A stretch of DNA of 64,000 bases from Acinetobacter sp. NCu2D-2 (GCF_001647675.1 NZ_CP015594.1:2480001-2544000); one strand, 5' to 3'; shown: positions 36,098 through 46,640, counted from the first letter of the stretch. Notes: a model not told the origin generated them from the sequence alone. Made by a program: numbers and translations.

Positions 36098-37780
36098 ATG
36101 ACTAATAAAAACGACCATGCAGTGTATACAGAAAGTCCTGTTTCCGACTATCAGGGAAATCCTTTTATCGAAGCCTTACCCGAAATTTTTGAGGCAAAAG
36201 ATACAATCCAAGCCATTAGGGGTACTATCGAATTTAAATTATCTGATCGACAACTACCCAACAATACTCGTGCTCATATTATATCCCAGTTATTAAATAA
36301 TTTTTTTCACCCTATTAAACGGCATTTAACATTAGAACAAAAAATTTCTATTATGTTGAGAAAAGGCTATGTAGGACGAAATATTACTACAGGTGATTTA
36401 AATCGGCATTTACAAAATAGTTTTGAACATATTAAAAGCAATGATTTTAATGCTTCTCGCCATACAGATTTAATATCAACAGCACAAAGTCTAGTGTTTA
36501 TCGGTTTCTCTGGTAGTGGCAAAACAACCACGTTAAATCGCATTCTTAGAAATTACCCACAAAAAATTTATCATCCTGAACATAATTTCACTCAGCTGGT
36601 CTATCTAAAAATAGACTGCCCATATAATGGCTCACTTAAATCCCTATATTTAAGTTTCTTTAGTGCTGTTGACCGTGCTTTAGGAACTAATTATGAGCAA
36701 CAATATACTCAAAAAAGACATAATGAACAAAAGCTCTTGCAACTTATGGGACACATTGCCCATCTTCATGCAATCGGTCTTTTGGTGATTGATGAAATTC
36801 AACACCTCATGGCAAACAGATCTAAAAATTCTGATGAAATGTTAAATTTTTTTGTGACCTTAGTGAATATTTATAGCTTGCCAATCATTATGGTAGGAAC
36901 ACCTAAAGCAAGTAACATATTTGAACGTGATCTGCGCTCATCACGTCGAGCTGTAGGTTTTGGTTCAATTCACTGGGAACCTATAAAAAATGAGCCTGTA
37001 ATAAAAACCCCAGATGGGAAAGTTCGAAAATCTGAGTGGATGACATTTACAGATGCTCTTTGGAAATATCAGTGGTTAAGAAAAGCTGATCTCGCACTCT
37101 CAGAGGAGTTACGACAATGCTGGTTTGATCTAACCCAAGGTATTTTAGACGTAACAGTTAAGCTTTTTGTCCTTGCACAAATACGAGCAATTGAATCTGG
37201 TTTAGAACGAATCACTGTAAAATTGCTCCAAAATACATATCAAGAAGACTTTAAACCAATTCATCATATTATAGATGCCTTACGTTCAGGTGATGCTCGA
37301 CGAATTGCACAATATCCTGATTTGATCACACCTGAAATTGACAGACAATTGTTAAAACTTTTTTCCAAAATCGAAGAAAGTGCAATTGAGCAAGAAGATG
37401 AGCTTGATGAATATCAAGGACATGATGAATCTATGCGTTTACATGCTCTGTTACTTGAGCTTGGTTATGACTCCAAGATTTTGATACCGATGGTTAAAAA
37501 AGTATTTATTAAACATCCTGATAAACACTTAACCGAGCTACTCCCCATCATTATGGACTGGTTAAAGCAGGATGTAGATCCAACAAAGAGTCCCTCATTA
37601 TCGAAACCCAAAACATCCAAACCTAAACTGCTTAAATATGATCAATGGCATACATTAGATTCACTTGACTTACGTTTTCAATTTTCACAAAAAGAGAGTG
37701 ATCAAAGCTTTTATGATCATTTAAAAGCCCAAACAGATTTGATCTTTAATATATCTAATTGGATAAAACAAGTGAGTTAG
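36098..37780 (+). CDS. tnsC: TnsC AAA+ ATPase target regulator
   Basis: 560 residues, close to Tn7 TnsC (555). Walker A is GFSGSGKT at 136-143 and Walker B is LLVIDEIQHL with Asp232/Glu233; sensor-like IIMVGTPKA follows. TnsC couples the target selectors TnsD or TnsE to the TnsAB transposase, and in Tn7 its C-terminal tail binds TnsA. The N-terminal part (about 20-120) is expected to contact TnsD, and the C-terminal 100 residues are Lys/Pro rich. The gene starts 33 bases after tnsB and ends just before tnsD. Confidence 0.94.
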   Translation: MTNKNDHAVYTESPVSDYQGNPFIEALPEIFEAKDTIQAIRGTIEFKLSDRQLPNNTRAHIISQLLNNFFHPIKRHLTLEQKISIMLRKGYVGRNITTGDLNRHLQNSFEHIKSNDFNASRHTDLISTAQSLVFIGFSGSGKTTTLNRILRNYPQKIYHPEHNFTQLVYLKIDCPYNGSLKSLYLSFFSAVDRALGTNYEQQYTQKRHNEQKLLQLMGHIAHLHAIGLLVIDEIQHLMANRSKNSDEMLNFFVTLVNIYSLPIIMVGTPKASNIFERDLRSSRRAVGFGSIHWEPIKNEPVIKTPDGKVRKSEWMTFTDALWKYQWLRKADLALSEELRQCWFDLTQGILDVTVKLFVLAQIRAIESGLERITVKLLQNTYQEDFKPIHHIIDALRSGDARRIAQYPDLITPEIDRQLLKLFSKIEESAIEQEDELDEYQGHDESMRLHALLLELGYDSKILIPMVKKVFIKHPDKHLTELLPIIMDWLKQDVDPTKSPSLSKPKTSKPKLLKYDQWHTLDSLDLRFQFSQKESDQSFYDHLKAQTDLIFNISNWIKQVS

Positions 37781-37782
37781 GT

Positions 37783-39315
37783 ATGCTAAATTTTCCTATG
37801 CCTTATGAACATGAGCTAATTTATAGTACAGTGGCTCGTGCTGGAATTCGTTTAGCATTTGAAAGTCCAAAGCAATTACTTGATGCAGTGTTTCAAAATA
37901 GGAAGGTTATTGCTACGGTTGATTTACCCTGTCATCTTAATTCGATTGTTAATCAGTATACTGAGGAACAATTGAGTCTACAAAATATAATATATAAACA
38001 TACATTATTTCCTATATATGCACCTTTTGTACCTGAAACAAGGCGACAACAATGTTTCAAATGGATGGCTAATATTTCACAAGGCTCAGTACATCTTTCT
38101 TTGGGAATTAATGCTTCACGAGTCCCTGTTATTCATAGACTACGTTACTGCCCACAATGTTTGAAAGAGCAAGCGCTTCAAAAAGGTGAATTCTACTGGC
38201 TACGTTTATGGCAAATACAGGGAGCTTGCTGTCCGCAACACGGTAGGCTTGTAGAATCAACAATAGATTTAAGATCATTACATCGACATGATTTCATGGT
38301 ACCTTCAGATGTTTTTTGTACTGAATGGAATCAGGTACCAGCAACAAGTGATGAACTTTTCATTAGCTCAAAATTAATAGAATTGTTATCTACACCACCT
38401 TTTGTATCATCGAGTTACGAACAGTGGACGATGTTTTATAATGAATTAGCCAGACGAAATGACTGTATTCGTGGGCAAAACCAAATTGCTTTCGATCAAA
38501 TTTTAGAAAAAATATTGTTACGGTGGCCACAAAAATTTCTTAGACAATATCATTTGGATGACTTAGCTTCTGAAACCAGTTGGCTACGTCATATTTTTAG
38601 AAAGCATCGTAAAAGCTTTAGTTATCTGGAACATATTATTGTAATTGAAGCTTTTCTAAATGCCGACTGGTCTTTTGCAGATATGTTCACTCAAGTTAAA
38701 TCTTTCAAGAAAGTAACAACTCAACAGAATAATCAAACAAAATATCAGGATGCTAATTTTGAAATAACCAGAGCTGAGAATCGTGAAAAATGGGTAGATT
38801 TAGTACAAAACCATGGGGTTAAACCCGCTCGTCACCTACAGGCAGCTCTTTATGCATGGCTATATCGAAACGATAAAGATTGGCTTTTGCAGACAAACCA
38901 AAACTTCCATCAGAAGTTTATTCCTCAAGGGACTAAAATTGATTGGCAAAAACGCGATCTTTTGTATGTAAGGCAACTTATTCAGCTTAAGAATACTTTA
39001 ATCTGGGATTTAGATAGTCCAAGACGTTCTATGAAATGGTGGTTAAAACAAACGTCTACTTCAAATACATTAGAAAAAAACTTGCATAAACTCCCCCTAA
39101 TTAGACGCTTTCTAGAGCGATATTGTGAAGATATTAGCTGTTATCAAATCAGGCGCCTAACAAAAGTTTTTATAGATAGTAATCTCAACAGACAACCACT
39201 TCCTCAGTGGCGCATTCTACGAAAAGCTGGATTAAGTGAGGATCGGATGACTTCTGAAACAAAAAAATTTCTGGAATACATCATTCATGAATTTCCTAAT
39301 ATGATTCAAAATTAA
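37783..39315 (+). CDS. tnsD: TnsD (TniQ family) attTn7 target selector
   Basis: 510 residues from the ATG at 37783 (MLNFPMPYEHELIYS); an earlier TTG is open but less likely. The TniQ-type N-terminal domain (about 1-160) includes the CCCH zinc site Cys123, Cys126, Cys150, His153 (RYCPQC...CCPQHG), as in Tn7 TnsD. The C-terminal part should bind the glmS 3' end. TnsD brings TnsC to attTn7; the position of this element beside glmS agrees with that. The start lies 2 bases after the tnsC stop. Confidence 0.93.
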   Translation: MLNFPMPYEHELIYSTVARAGIRLAFESPKQLLDAVFQNRKVIATVDLPCHLNSIVNQYTEEQLSLQNIIYKHTLFPIYAPFVPETRRQQCFKWMANISQGSVHLSLGINASRVPVIHRLRYCPQCLKEQALQKGEFYWLRLWQIQGACCPQHGRLVESTIDLRSLHRHDFMVPSDVFCTEWNQVPATSDELFISSKLIELLSTPPFVSSSYEQWTMFYNELARRNDCIRGQNQIAFDQILEKILLRWPQKFLRQYHLDDLASETSWLRHIFRKHRKSFSYLEHIIVIEAFLNADWSFADMFTQVKSFKKVTTQQNNQTKYQDANFEITRAENREKWVDLVQNHGVKPARHLQAALYAWLYRNDKDWLLQTNQNFHQKFIPQGTKIDWQKRDLLYVRQLIQLKNTLIWDLDSPRRSMKWWLKQTSTSNTLEKNLHKLPLIRRFLERYCEDISCYQIRRLTKVFIDSNLNRQPLPQWRILRKAGLSEDRMTSETKKFLEYIIHEFPNMIQN

Positions 39316-39426
39316 TTTGATTAAAGCGTTACCTTAATGAAATTAAACTTTGAAATTTCAATAAAATAAGCTTTAATATATGCAGTGTTTTTTCAATCGA
39401 CTAAAGATTCAAATGGTAAAGCATAG

Positions 39427-41025
39427 ATGATAAAAATTAAAAATTTTCCTGAAAATGCTAGAATTACTTTTTTAGGTTCTATTTTTAAAGAAAGAAAAAA
39501 CACTGAATGCTATATAAATATAGGATTAGAAAATTATAAATATTCAATAGAAAATCAGAGATATATACTGAAATATGCTCGTTTTTCTAATATGCCATTA
39601 TTAGCGCGCAATCGACGTTTCAATCAGACTGAAACCTTTATTCCTTTTAATGAATCTACTATCACCATTCAAATTGATAACTTTCAAAAATGGAATATTT
39701 TAATTAATGATTCAGGACAGTATAATTTCAGTAATATTGTTAGCGATATTAATGAAAAATATAAAGATATTGAAATTATTTTACCCCAGATAGAACTCGC
39801 TAGAGTATTATTCTTGCATAATGCCTATCTATCTCGTAGTGCACTGAATCAAACACGTCTTTCTGGTGAATTTGATATCATAAAGGGAGAAAATCAAACT
39901 CTGATCAATATTCCTACATTTTGTAACTTCCCACTATCTCAATATGATAATGTCGGAATGCGCCGCTTGCTCGCATGGATATTACTCGATACAGAGGCCC
40001 GAACATCTTTCGAAAGCATCTCCAAAAATTTTTTAAGTGAGAAATTTCAGACAAAAGTCCGAGAATACTGGAACTTTAATTTTATCCCACCTTCATTAAA
40101 AGGTGCTGAAATCACATTAAAAGTATATTTTAGTCCGAAGAAAAACAAATATTATGTAAATGAAATTCTAGCAATATCAAACTTACCCAGTGAAATTAAT
40201 CATACTGTCATTTTTTGCAGCCCTAAATTTACGGTAAAAAATACTCAGGAAAGCTCACAGGGCTCTTCTAGAGGTAGTAAGCATCTCCAAGAGGAAGATC
40301 CTATAATTGATGATAAAAAAGAAGCAAATAGTGATAAAAAAATAGCAATTATTGATTCACCTAAAATCACACTAGCACTCTCATCTCCTTTTGAAACGAA
40401 AAAAGCAGTAATTAAACGTTCTGGTAAAAAGGGCAGCTTTAATAACGATGATATAACTATCTTACCTGAACCTGACGTCGGTACAGGGGAATCCACTATT
40501 TTTGGAGAAATTGGCCGGGGGGAATTTGAAAATTGTCAAGATGAGAGTGATGACCTTAAACTATTTATGAAAAGATTTGAATCATTTCAAGCTATGATTG
40601 AGGAATTCAGATCACAGAATAATATTCTATCAAAATTTAGATTTACCATTTCTAAGCTTCCCGCTGTCAATCGATCCAAGCTACATAAGACCGATGATGG
40701 CAACTTTCGAAGTATTGCGGAAGTACAGCTAGAATTTCAAGGTAAAAAATTTTCCATTCTAGAAATTGATACTAGCGACAATTACAAACCACTTTCAACA
40801 TTAATTGTTAAAGTCGAAAATTTTGAAGCCTGGGATCAAAATTTTCCAATTTTTAAACAACAGATTATCAGACGTTCTTTGCGTTGGCCCACGGCAAAAT
40901 CCTTAAAAGATATTGGCATTCCCAAAGGCATTAACCATCCAAAAAACAAATTTGAGATAAGTGAGTCTGATAAAGAGTTTACAGATTGGTTGAAGCGGTT
41001 TACAGAAGTCTTAAAATCTGCTTAA
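39427..41025 (+). CDS. tnsE: TnsE, replication-linked target selector
   Basis: 532 residues versus 538 in Tn7 TnsE. Although divergent overall, shared blocks are recognisable: PQIELARVLFLHNAYLSRSAL, VEILAISNLPS-like middle, FQGKKFSILEIDTSD, SLRWP and GINHPKNKFEIS near the C-terminus. TnsE directs Tn7 to conjugating plasmids and discontinuous replication, through the sliding clamp and 3' recessed ends. The middle (about 270-370) is low-complexity and acidic. Its presence means the element keeps the horizontal-transfer pathway as well as the glmS pathway. It begins 111 bases after tnsD and is followed only by the left end. Confidence 0.87.
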   Translation: MIKIKNFPENARITFLGSIFKERKNTECYINIGLENYKYSIENQRYILKYARFSNMPLLARNRRFNQTETFIPFNESTITIQIDNFQKWNILINDSGQYNFSNIVSDINEKYKDIEIILPQIELARVLFLHNAYLSRSALNQTRLSGEFDIIKGENQTLINIPTFCNFPLSQYDNVGMRRLLAWILLDTEARTSFESISKNFLSEKFQTKVREYWNFNFIPPSLKGAEITLKVYFSPKKNKYYVNEILAISNLPSEINHTVIFCSPKFTVKNTQESSQGSSRGSKHLQEEDPIIDDKKEANSDKKIAIIDSPKITLALSSPFETKKAVIKRSGKKGSFNNDDITILPEPDVGTGESTIFGEIGRGEFENCQDESDDLKLFMKRFESFQAMIEEFRSQNNILSKFRFTISKLPAVNRSKLHKTDDGNFRSIAEVQLEFQGKKFSILEIDTSDNYKPLSTLIVKVENFEAWDQNFPIFKQQIIRRSLRWPTAKSLKDIGIPKGINHPKNKFEISESDKEFTDWLKRFTEVLKSA

Positions 41026-41080
41026 TAGTTTTCTCTATGGCATAAATATTTGGGTCTTTGGATTGAACTCACCTACCATA

Positions 41081-41228
41081 AGATGATACTTTATTACTGG
41101 CTATCTTATAGAATTAAGAATGCATGATGATATACGATGATACTTTATTTTCAAAATTTATGATCAGTAGCTATAAAAATCAATCATATATTAGTGATTC
41201 AAGATGAAACTTTATTACTGGATTACAA
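41081..41228. repeat. Left end: three dispersed inverted TnsB-type sites
   Basis: AGATGATACTTTATTACTGG (41081-41100), CGATGATACTTTATTTTCAA (41135-41154) and AGATGAAACTTTATTACTGG (41202-41221) are inverted copies of the right-end repeat, 54 and 67 bases apart, followed by the terminal ATTACAA. Spaced sites at this end match the Tn7 left-end arrangement. Confidence 0.85.
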
Positions 41229-41260
41229 TCAGCCTCTTTTCATTTTATTAGGGAACAAAC

Positions 41261-42628
41261 ATGAGCCTCACTTGTTTTAAAGCTTACGATATCCGCGGCA
41301 AACTTGGCACAGAACTCAATGAAGAGATTGCTTATAAAATTGGTCGTGCTTATGGTGAAATTTATCAGCCCAAATCTGTTGTTGTGGGTTGCGATGTCCG
41401 TTTAACAAGTGAAGATCTAAAACAAGCGACCATCAAAGGTTTAAATGATGCAGGTGTTAATGTTTTAGATTTGGGCATGACCGGTACTGAAGAAGTGTAC
41501 TTTGGTGCCTTTCACCTTGATGTCCAAGGGGGCATCGAAATCACAGCCAGTCATAATCCAATGGACTATAACGGTATGAAATTGGTTCGTGAAAATGCAC
41601 GTCCAATCAGTGCTGATACCGGTTTAAAAGATATTCAATTACTTGCGGAATCAGGCAAATTCAAAGAAGTTGATTCTAAAGGTACAACCCAAAAATATAA
41701 TATCCTCCCTGAATTTGTCGATCATTTAATGACGTATATTGATCCTGCAAAAATTAGCCCATTAAGACTTGTCGTAAATGCCGGCAATGGTGCAGCAGGT
41801 CACGTGATTGATGCGATTGAAGAAAAATTTAAAACTCTCAATATTCCCGTTGAGTTTATTAAAATTCATCATGAAGCAGATGGTACGTTCCCAAATGGTA
41901 TCCCCAACCCACTATTAGTAGAAAACCGTGATAGCACACGAAATGCGGTACTAGAATATGGTGCAGATATGGGCTTAGCATGGGATGGTGACTTCGACCG
42001 TTGTTTTCTTTTTGATGAAAAAGGTCAATTTATTGAAGGTTATTACATCGTCGGTCTCTTGGCACAAGCGTTCTTACTAAAACAATCTGGTGAGAAAATT
42101 GTCCATGACCCACGTTTAGTATGGAATACATTTGATATTGTTGAACAATTCAAAGGTGAAGCAATCCAGTCAAAATCAGGTCACTCTTTCATTAAAGAAA
42201 AAATGCGTGAGCATAATGCTGTGTATGGCGGTGAAATGTCAGCACACCATTATTTCCGTGATTTTGCTTATTGTGATAGCGGTATGATTCCTTGGTTATT
42301 GGCTGTTTCAGTATTGTCTGAAACACAAAAACCATTGTCTTCTTTGGTTGAAGAGATGATTGAAAAATTCCCATGTTCTGGTGAAATCAATTTTAAAGTA
42401 GCTGACACACAAGTAACTATTCAGAAGATCTTTGATCACTTCGCAGATCAACATCCAACAATTGATAAAACTGATGGTGTAAGTTTAGATTTTGGTGCTT
42501 GGCGTTTAAATGTCCGAGCTTCTAACACAGAACCATTGTTACGCCTTAATATTGAAAGCCGTAAAGATCAAAACCCTCAACCAATTCAATATTATATTGA
42601 TCAACTTACTCACTTGATTCAATCGTAA
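41261..42628 (+). CDS. pgm: Phosphoglucomutase/phosphomannomutase (Pgm/ManB/AlgC type)
   Basis: 455 residues of the alpha-D-phosphohexomutase family. The phosphoserine loop is [13 protein letters not shown], the metal loop [10 protein letters not shown], the sugar loop [10 protein letters not shown], and the phosphate-binding tail [12 protein letters not shown]. It interconverts hexose 6- and 1-phosphates to feed UDP-glucose or GDP-mannose for capsule and LOS. It begins 27 bases after the transposon. Before insertion it lay about 51 bases after glmS, behind the glmS terminator, so its promoter may now be inside the transposon end. It converges with galE. Confidence 0.93.
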   Translation: MSLTCFKAYDIRGKLGTELNEEIAYKIGRAYGEIYQPKSVVVGCDVRLTSEDLKQATIKGLNDAGVNVLDLGMTGTEEVYFGAFHLDVQGGIEITASHNPMDYNGMKLVRENARPISADTGLKDIQLLAESGKFKEVDSKGTTQKYNILPEFVDHLMTYIDPAKISPLRLVVNAGNGAAGHVIDAIEEKFKTLNIPVEFIKIHHEADGTFPNGIPNPLLVENRDSTRNAVLEYGADMGLAWDGDFDRCFLFDEKGQFIEGYYIVGLLAQAFLLKQSGEKIVHDPRLVWNTFDIVEQFKGEAIQSKSGHSFIKEKMREHNAVYGGEMSAHHYFRDFAYCDSGMIPWLLAVSVLSETQKPLSSLVEEMIEKFPCSGEINFKVADTQVTIQKIFDHFADQHPTIDKTDGVSLDFGAWRLNVRASNTEPLLRLNIESRKDQNPQPIQYYIDQLTHLIQS

Positions 42629-42650
42629 TTTGATTTGTTATAAAATAATA

Positions 42651-42676
42651 AAAAAGAGCCTAGAGGCTCTTTTTTA
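42651..42676. terminator. Bidirectional terminator between pgm and galE
   Basis: AAAAAGAGCC-TAGA-GGCTCTTTTTT with A and T tracts on both sides. Confidence 0.85.
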
Positions 42677-42688
42677 TTACATCAAAAT

Positions 42689-43708
42689 TTAATCTCGATA
42701 TCCGTTGGGATTTTTTTTCTGCCAATTCCAACTATCTGCCAACATATCTTCTAAGCCAAATTTTGGTTGCCAACCCAATTCAGCAACTGCACGTGCATTA
42801 TTTGCAAATGTTGTTGCAACATCACCTGCACGACGTGGTGCAAACTCAAATGGAATCTCAATCCGATTGACTTTTTCAAAGGTATTTTTAATTTCTAGAA
42901 CCGAACAACCCTTGCCTGTACCGATGTTCCAAGCACGACAGCCTTGCGCATTTAAGCGATTTTCAAGTGCGCATAAATGGGCATTAGCCAAATCCACGAC
43001 ATGAATATAATCGCGCACCCCTGTTCCATCGACAGTCTCATAATCATTACCAAAAATTGATAATTTTTCACGACGCCCCACCGCCACTTGAGTCACATAA
43101 GGCATTAAATTGTTTGGAATGCCTTGTGGATCTTCACCGATCTGTCCACTTTTATGCGCACCAACAGGGTTAAAATAGCGCAATAAAGCAATCGACCATC
43201 GCTCATCGGCTTGTGAAATTTTTTCAAGTAACTGCTCAACAATGAGTTTGGTATAGCCATAGTTATTACTTGGCATGCCAGTAGGCATCTCTTCATTGAG
43301 TGGTGAAATATTTGCTTCATCATATACGGTTGCAGAAGAGCTAAAGACCAAATTAAATACCTTTGCACGCTCCATGGCTTGGACTAAGCTAATCGAACCC
43401 GCAATGTTATTTTCAAAGTATTTCAAAGGAATTTGCTGACTTTCACCCACCGCTTTTAAGCCAGCAAAATGAATCACCGCATCAATGTTATGATTTTGAA
43501 AAATTTGGTCTAATACGTTTTGATCAAGGATATTTCCTTCAAAAAAATCTAAAGATTTTTCGGTCAGTTGCTGAACTCGATTTAAAGCTTCTCTAGAACT
43601 ATTTGATAAATTATCAATGACAACAACATCATGTCCCGCATTGAGCAATTCAACACAGGTATGTGAGCCAATATAACCAGCACCACCCGTCACCAAAATT
43701 TTAGTCAT
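42689..43708 (-). CDS. galE: UDP-glucose/UDP-N-acetylglucosamine 4-epimerase (GalE/Gne type)
   Basis: 339 residues from the ATG at 43706-43708 ([22 protein letters not shown]). It is an extended SDR: GxxGxxG at the N-terminus, serine in [10 protein letters not shown] and YGYTK with catalytic Tyr/Lys, then the GalE-specific [14 protein letters not shown] and [20 protein letters not shown] segment. It converts UDP-glucose to UDP-galactose, and possibly the N-acetyl sugars; in Acinetobacter K loci this position is called gne1. The start overlaps the pgi stop by 8 bases. Confidence 0.92.
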   Translation of the reverse strand: MTKILVTGGAGYIGSHTCVELLNAGHDVVVIDNLSNSSREALNRVQQLTEKSLDFFEGNILDQNVLDQIFQNHNIDAVIHFAGLKAVGESQQIPLKYFENNIAGSISLVQAMERAKVFNLVFSSSATVYDEANISPLNEEMPTGMPSNNYGYTKLIVEQLLEKISQADERWSIALLRYFNPVGAHKSGQIGEDPQGIPNNLMPYVTQVAVGRREKLSIFGNDYETVDGTGVRDYIHVVDLANAHLCALENRLNAQGCRAWNIGTGKGCSVLEIKNTFEKVNRIEIPFEFAPRRAGDVATTFANNARAVAELGWQPKFGLEDMLADSWNWQKKNPNGYRD

Positions 43709-45371
43709 TCTTTTTTCCAAAAAATAGATTCAATAAGCCCTGCGTTGAAGCATCTAAATCGGATAAATCAGTTTCTTCACCACTCAATATTGGTAATAAC
43801 TGATTCGCAATCTGCTTACCTTTTTCAACACCCCATTGATCAAATGGGTTGATATTCCATAAGACAGATTGAACAAAGACTTTATGTTCATAAAGCGCAA
43901 TTAGCATCCCTAAACTATAAGGGTTGAGTTCTTCAAGTAATATTGTGGTACTTGGCTGATTACCCTCATATTGTTTATATTTTGGCAAGCCCACTAATTC
44001 GTTTTGATCAAGCGCTTGATTACCAAAAGCCAGTAAACGGGATTGTGCCAAACAATTCGATAATGCCAAATGATGCTGTTGAACCAGCGCCGCTGCATTA
44101 TCCACATAAGTAAAGTGCTTGGCATTATAACGACGAATCGGTGCGATAAAGTCACAACTTACAGCATGAGTACCTTGGTGCAACAATTGGTAGAAGGCAT
44201 GCTGTGCATTTGGACCAACCTCCCCCCAAATAATAGGGCAAGTTGTCCATTCAACTTTTTCACCACTACGTTGGATGGATTTACCATTAGATTCCATTTC
44301 CAACTGTTGCAAATAAGGTGCAAAGTATTTTAAACGACCGTCATAAGGTAAAACCGCATGAGTTTGAATATCTAAGAAATTACTATTCCATGCACTTAAT
44401 AAGCCCATTAAAACAGGAATATTTTGCTCAAATGGCGCATTTTGAAAATGTTCATCTATCGCATGTGCACCTGCTAAAAGATGCTTAAAACCTTTTACAC
44501 CAATCGTGAGTGCAATCGGAAAACCGATACATGACCATAATGAATAACGTCCACCGACCCAATCCCACAGCAATAATTGCTTCTCGGGATGAATCCCCCA
44601 TTCGGTCATTTTATCAGGCTTAGTCGATACACCGACAAAATGATGCTTGAGCATTTGAGGCGTTTGACCTAAAGATTTTTCCAACCAAAGACGTGCTGTT
44701 TGAGCATTGGATAAAGTATCTATGGTGCCGAATGACTTTGAAGAAATAATAAACAGTGTCGTTTCAGGGCGCAGCTTATGTAAAATTTCAGAGAGCTGAC
44801 TACCATCAATCGTTGATACAAAATGGACATTTAATGGCTTTTCTGTTTGTTGTTTAAAATCAGAAAGTGCTTGACTCACCATCAGTGGACCTAAGTCTGA
44901 ACCACCTACCCCAATATTCACAACATCTTGAATCACTTCACCAGTCACACCACGATATTGACCCTCATGAAGCTGCTCAACAAGTTGATACATACGTTCC
45001 AATTGTTGATGAACTTGAGCCGCAATATCCTGATGTACTTTAGTTGTTTTCGGTAGCCGCAAAGCCCAATGCATTGCTGCACGTTGCTCAGATTGGTTAA
45101 TATCTTCTTTTGAAAATAATTTTTTAATCCAATGATTTAAGTCACTGGCTTGCGCCCAATGCACTAAATTATTTAAGACATTGCCATCAATTCGATGTTT
45201 ACTATAATCAAAAACCAATGGCTCAAGCTTAACGCTGAAATTGTTGAACCGTTGATCATCCTCAGCAAATAATTCCGTCAGATGCTTAGACTGTGTTTTT
45301 CTTTTTAATTCTACAAGTCTTGCCAAAACATCATCTATGTTTTCAACTGTATAAGGATATCCCTTAGCCAT
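43701..45371 (-). CDS. pgi: Glucose-6-phosphate isomerase
   Basis: 556 residues. PGI signatures are [42 protein letters not shown], and [29 protein letters not shown], with [12 protein letters not shown] near the C-terminus. It interconverts glucose 6-phosphate and fructose 6-phosphate and links central metabolism to the sugar nucleotides made by this locus (gpi in capsule nomenclature). It lies in the leftward galU-ugd-pgi-galE block, 2 bases after the ugd-like gene and overlapping galE. Confidence 0.95.
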   Translation of the reverse strand: MAKGYPYTVENIDDVLARLVELKRKTQSKHLTELFAEDDQRFNNFSVKLEPLVFDYSKHRIDGNVLNNLVHWAQASDLNHWIKKLFSKEDINQSEQRAAMHWALRLPKTTKVHQDIAAQVHQQLERMYQLVEQLHEGQYRGVTGEVIQDVVNIGVGGSDLGPLMVSQALSDFKQQTEKPLNVHFVSTIDGSQLSEILHKLRPETTLFIISSKSFGTIDTLSNAQTARLWLEKSLGQTPQMLKHHFVGVSTKPDKMTEWGIHPEKQLLLWDWVGGRYSLWSCIGFPIALTIGVKGFKHLLAGAHAIDEHFQNAPFEQNIPVLMGLLSAWNSNFLDIQTHAVLPYDGRLKYFAPYLQQLEMESNGKSIQRSGEKVEWTTCPIIWGEVGPNAQHAFYQLLHQGTHAVSCDFIAPIRRYNAKHFTYVDNAAALVQQHHLALSNCLAQSRLLAFGNQALDQNELVGLPKYKQYEGNQPSTTILLEELNPYSLGMLIALYEHKVFVQSVLWNINPFDQWGVEKGKQIANQLLPILSGEETDLSDLDASTQGLLNLFFGKKND

Positions 45372-45373
45372 GA

Positions 45374-46630
45374 TTAACGCCCTACCCCTATATAAGCAAA
45401 TCCTAGTGATTTAACGTAGTTCGGATTATAAATATTCCGACCATCTAAAATGAATGGATGTGCCATGCTCTGCAATAAATCTTTATAACTCGGACTCCAA
45501 TATTGTTTCCAAGCTGTCAATAAACAAAGCGCATGTGCCCCTTGAACTGCCTCATACTGATCTGTACAGTAAATGAGATCATCTCGATGACCATACACTT
45601 TTTCAATTTCAGCCAGAGCTTGAGGATCATGTAAGCGAACAGTAACTCCCTGCGCCCACAACGCTTTTAACATGGTATGTACGGGTGACTGTTGGATACG
45701 AACAGTATTTTCTTTAAAAGACGCACCCCAAATTGCTACCGTCTTTCCTTCTAGATCACCATGGTAGTAATTCCATAATTTACGGAACAGTAATTCTTTT
45801 TGTTGTTCATTAATATCCCAAACTTGCGCAAGCAACTGACTTTTAGCCCCTGTGCCTGATACAGTATTGGCTAGCGTTAATATATCGTGCGAGAAGTTTT
45901 CACCGCCAAAACCTGCACCTGGATACAAATAAGAACTTCCGATACGACTATCTGCAGCCATACCTTGACGGACATGTTCAATATCAATTCCCAGTTTTTC
46001 AGCCACTACAGCTAAATCATTGATATAACTAATACGTGTCGCTAACATGCCAGAAATACTGAGTTTAGTAAATTCTGCATCCAAAATCGGCATAAACAGA
46101 TATTGATTTTCGCGCGGGAATAAAGGTCTTAATAGCTCTTGGATGTGCATTTGTGCTGTTGGAACATCACAACCAACAATGAGCTGCTCAGCCTGTGTGA
46201 TACTCGCAATTGCATTTCCTTCCTGAATAATATCGGGTAGATAAATCCAATGATCTTCAGGCAGATACTTCTGTAATTTTGATGTTCCGTTTAGACCCAG
46301 TGTTGATGCATTAATCATCAATTTAGGATGAATAATCGTTCTTAAACCAATTTCTTTAATAAGTTCAATCCCTACATCAACTTCTGTTGGGTTAAAACTA
46401 TAGATATAAGTATCTATATCTAAAGGCACATCCTGAAGGGTACAATATCGAAGAAACTCATTACGTTCTTGCTTAATTAACAAGTTTTTGACTGCATCAT
46501 CTTGAGCAAAGATATGCTCAGATGTGTTTTTTAAAAAAACATCACACCAATACACTTGATGACCGTATTCAGCCAACACCCCTGCCAATACACCTGAATA
46601 AAGTGTTCTACCAAATACTGCAACCTTCAT
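45374..46630 (-). CDS. UDP-glucose dehydrogenase-like protein lacking the catalytic cysteine
   Basis: 418 residues in UDP-glucose/GDP-mannose dehydrogenase layout: N-terminal Rossmann, middle helical dimer domain ([30 protein letters not shown]), C-terminal UDP-binding domain ([18 protein letters not shown]). The catalytic motif GGSCFPKD is replaced by GGENFSHD, placing Asn245 and His248 where Cys and Lys stand. The PEFLREG segment is PDIIQEG, and the dinucleotide fold starts FGRTLYSG instead of GxGYVG. Lys189 of the middle domain is kept. In Acinetobacter loci this position is annotated ugd; I believe relatives share these changes. Dehydrogenase activity is doubtful. Confidence 0.82.
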   Translation of the reverse strand: MKVAVFGRTLYSGVLAGVLAEYGHQVYWCDVFLKNTSEHIFAQDDAVKNLLIKQERNEFLRYCTLQDVPLDIDTYIYSFNPTEVDVGIELIKEIGLRTIIHPKLMINASTLGLNGTSKLQKYLPEDHWIYLPDIIQEGNAIASITQAEQLIVGCDVPTAQMHIQELLRPLFPRENQYLFMPILDAEFTKLSISGMLATRISYINDLAVVAEKLGIDIEHVRQGMAADSRIGSSYLYPGAGFGGENFSHDILTLANTVSGTGAKSQLLAQVWDINEQQKELLFRKLWNYYHGDLEGKTVAIWGASFKENTVRIQQSPVHTMLKALWAQGVTVRLHDPQALAEIEKVYGHRDDLIYCTDQYEAVQGAHALCLLTAWKQYWSPSYKDLLQSMAHPFILDGRNIYNPNYVKSLGFAYIGVGR

Positions 46631-46640
46631 AAAATACCTA

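Larger units (their letters stand above)
32986..41228 (+). mobile_element. Tn7-family transposon tnsABCDE at attTn7, 8243 bp, no visible cargo
   Basis: The glmS-proximal end (TGTATTTAGGTAATAAAG...) and the inverted distal end (TTGTAATCCAGTAATAAAG...) share the terminal pattern, and TCAGC (32981-32985 and 41229-41233) flanks the element as a 5-bp duplication. The insertion is 24 bases past the glmS stop, matching the known Tn7 target point, and the tnsA end faces glmS as in Tn7. The genes are tnsA, B, C, D, E in order on the plus strand. The 203 bases after tnsE hold only the left-end sites. No cas gene, CRISPR array, resistance or defence gene is seen inside. Confidence 0.93.

Noticed and set aside
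40245..40496. Leftward ORF inside tnsE
   Set aside because: It is antisense to a low-complexity part of tnsE, without its own ribosome site or family likeness.
39427..41025. Treating the ORF after tnsD as a cargo gene of unknown function
   Set aside because: Several blocks (PQIELARVLFL, SLRWP, GINHPK) and the length match Tn7 TnsE, so it belongs to the transposition genes.
32986..41228. CRISPR-associated transposon
   Set aside because: No cas genes, CRISPR repeats or guide-like array exist inside the element; the TnsD/TnsE pair and glmS location indicate a protein-targeted Tn7.
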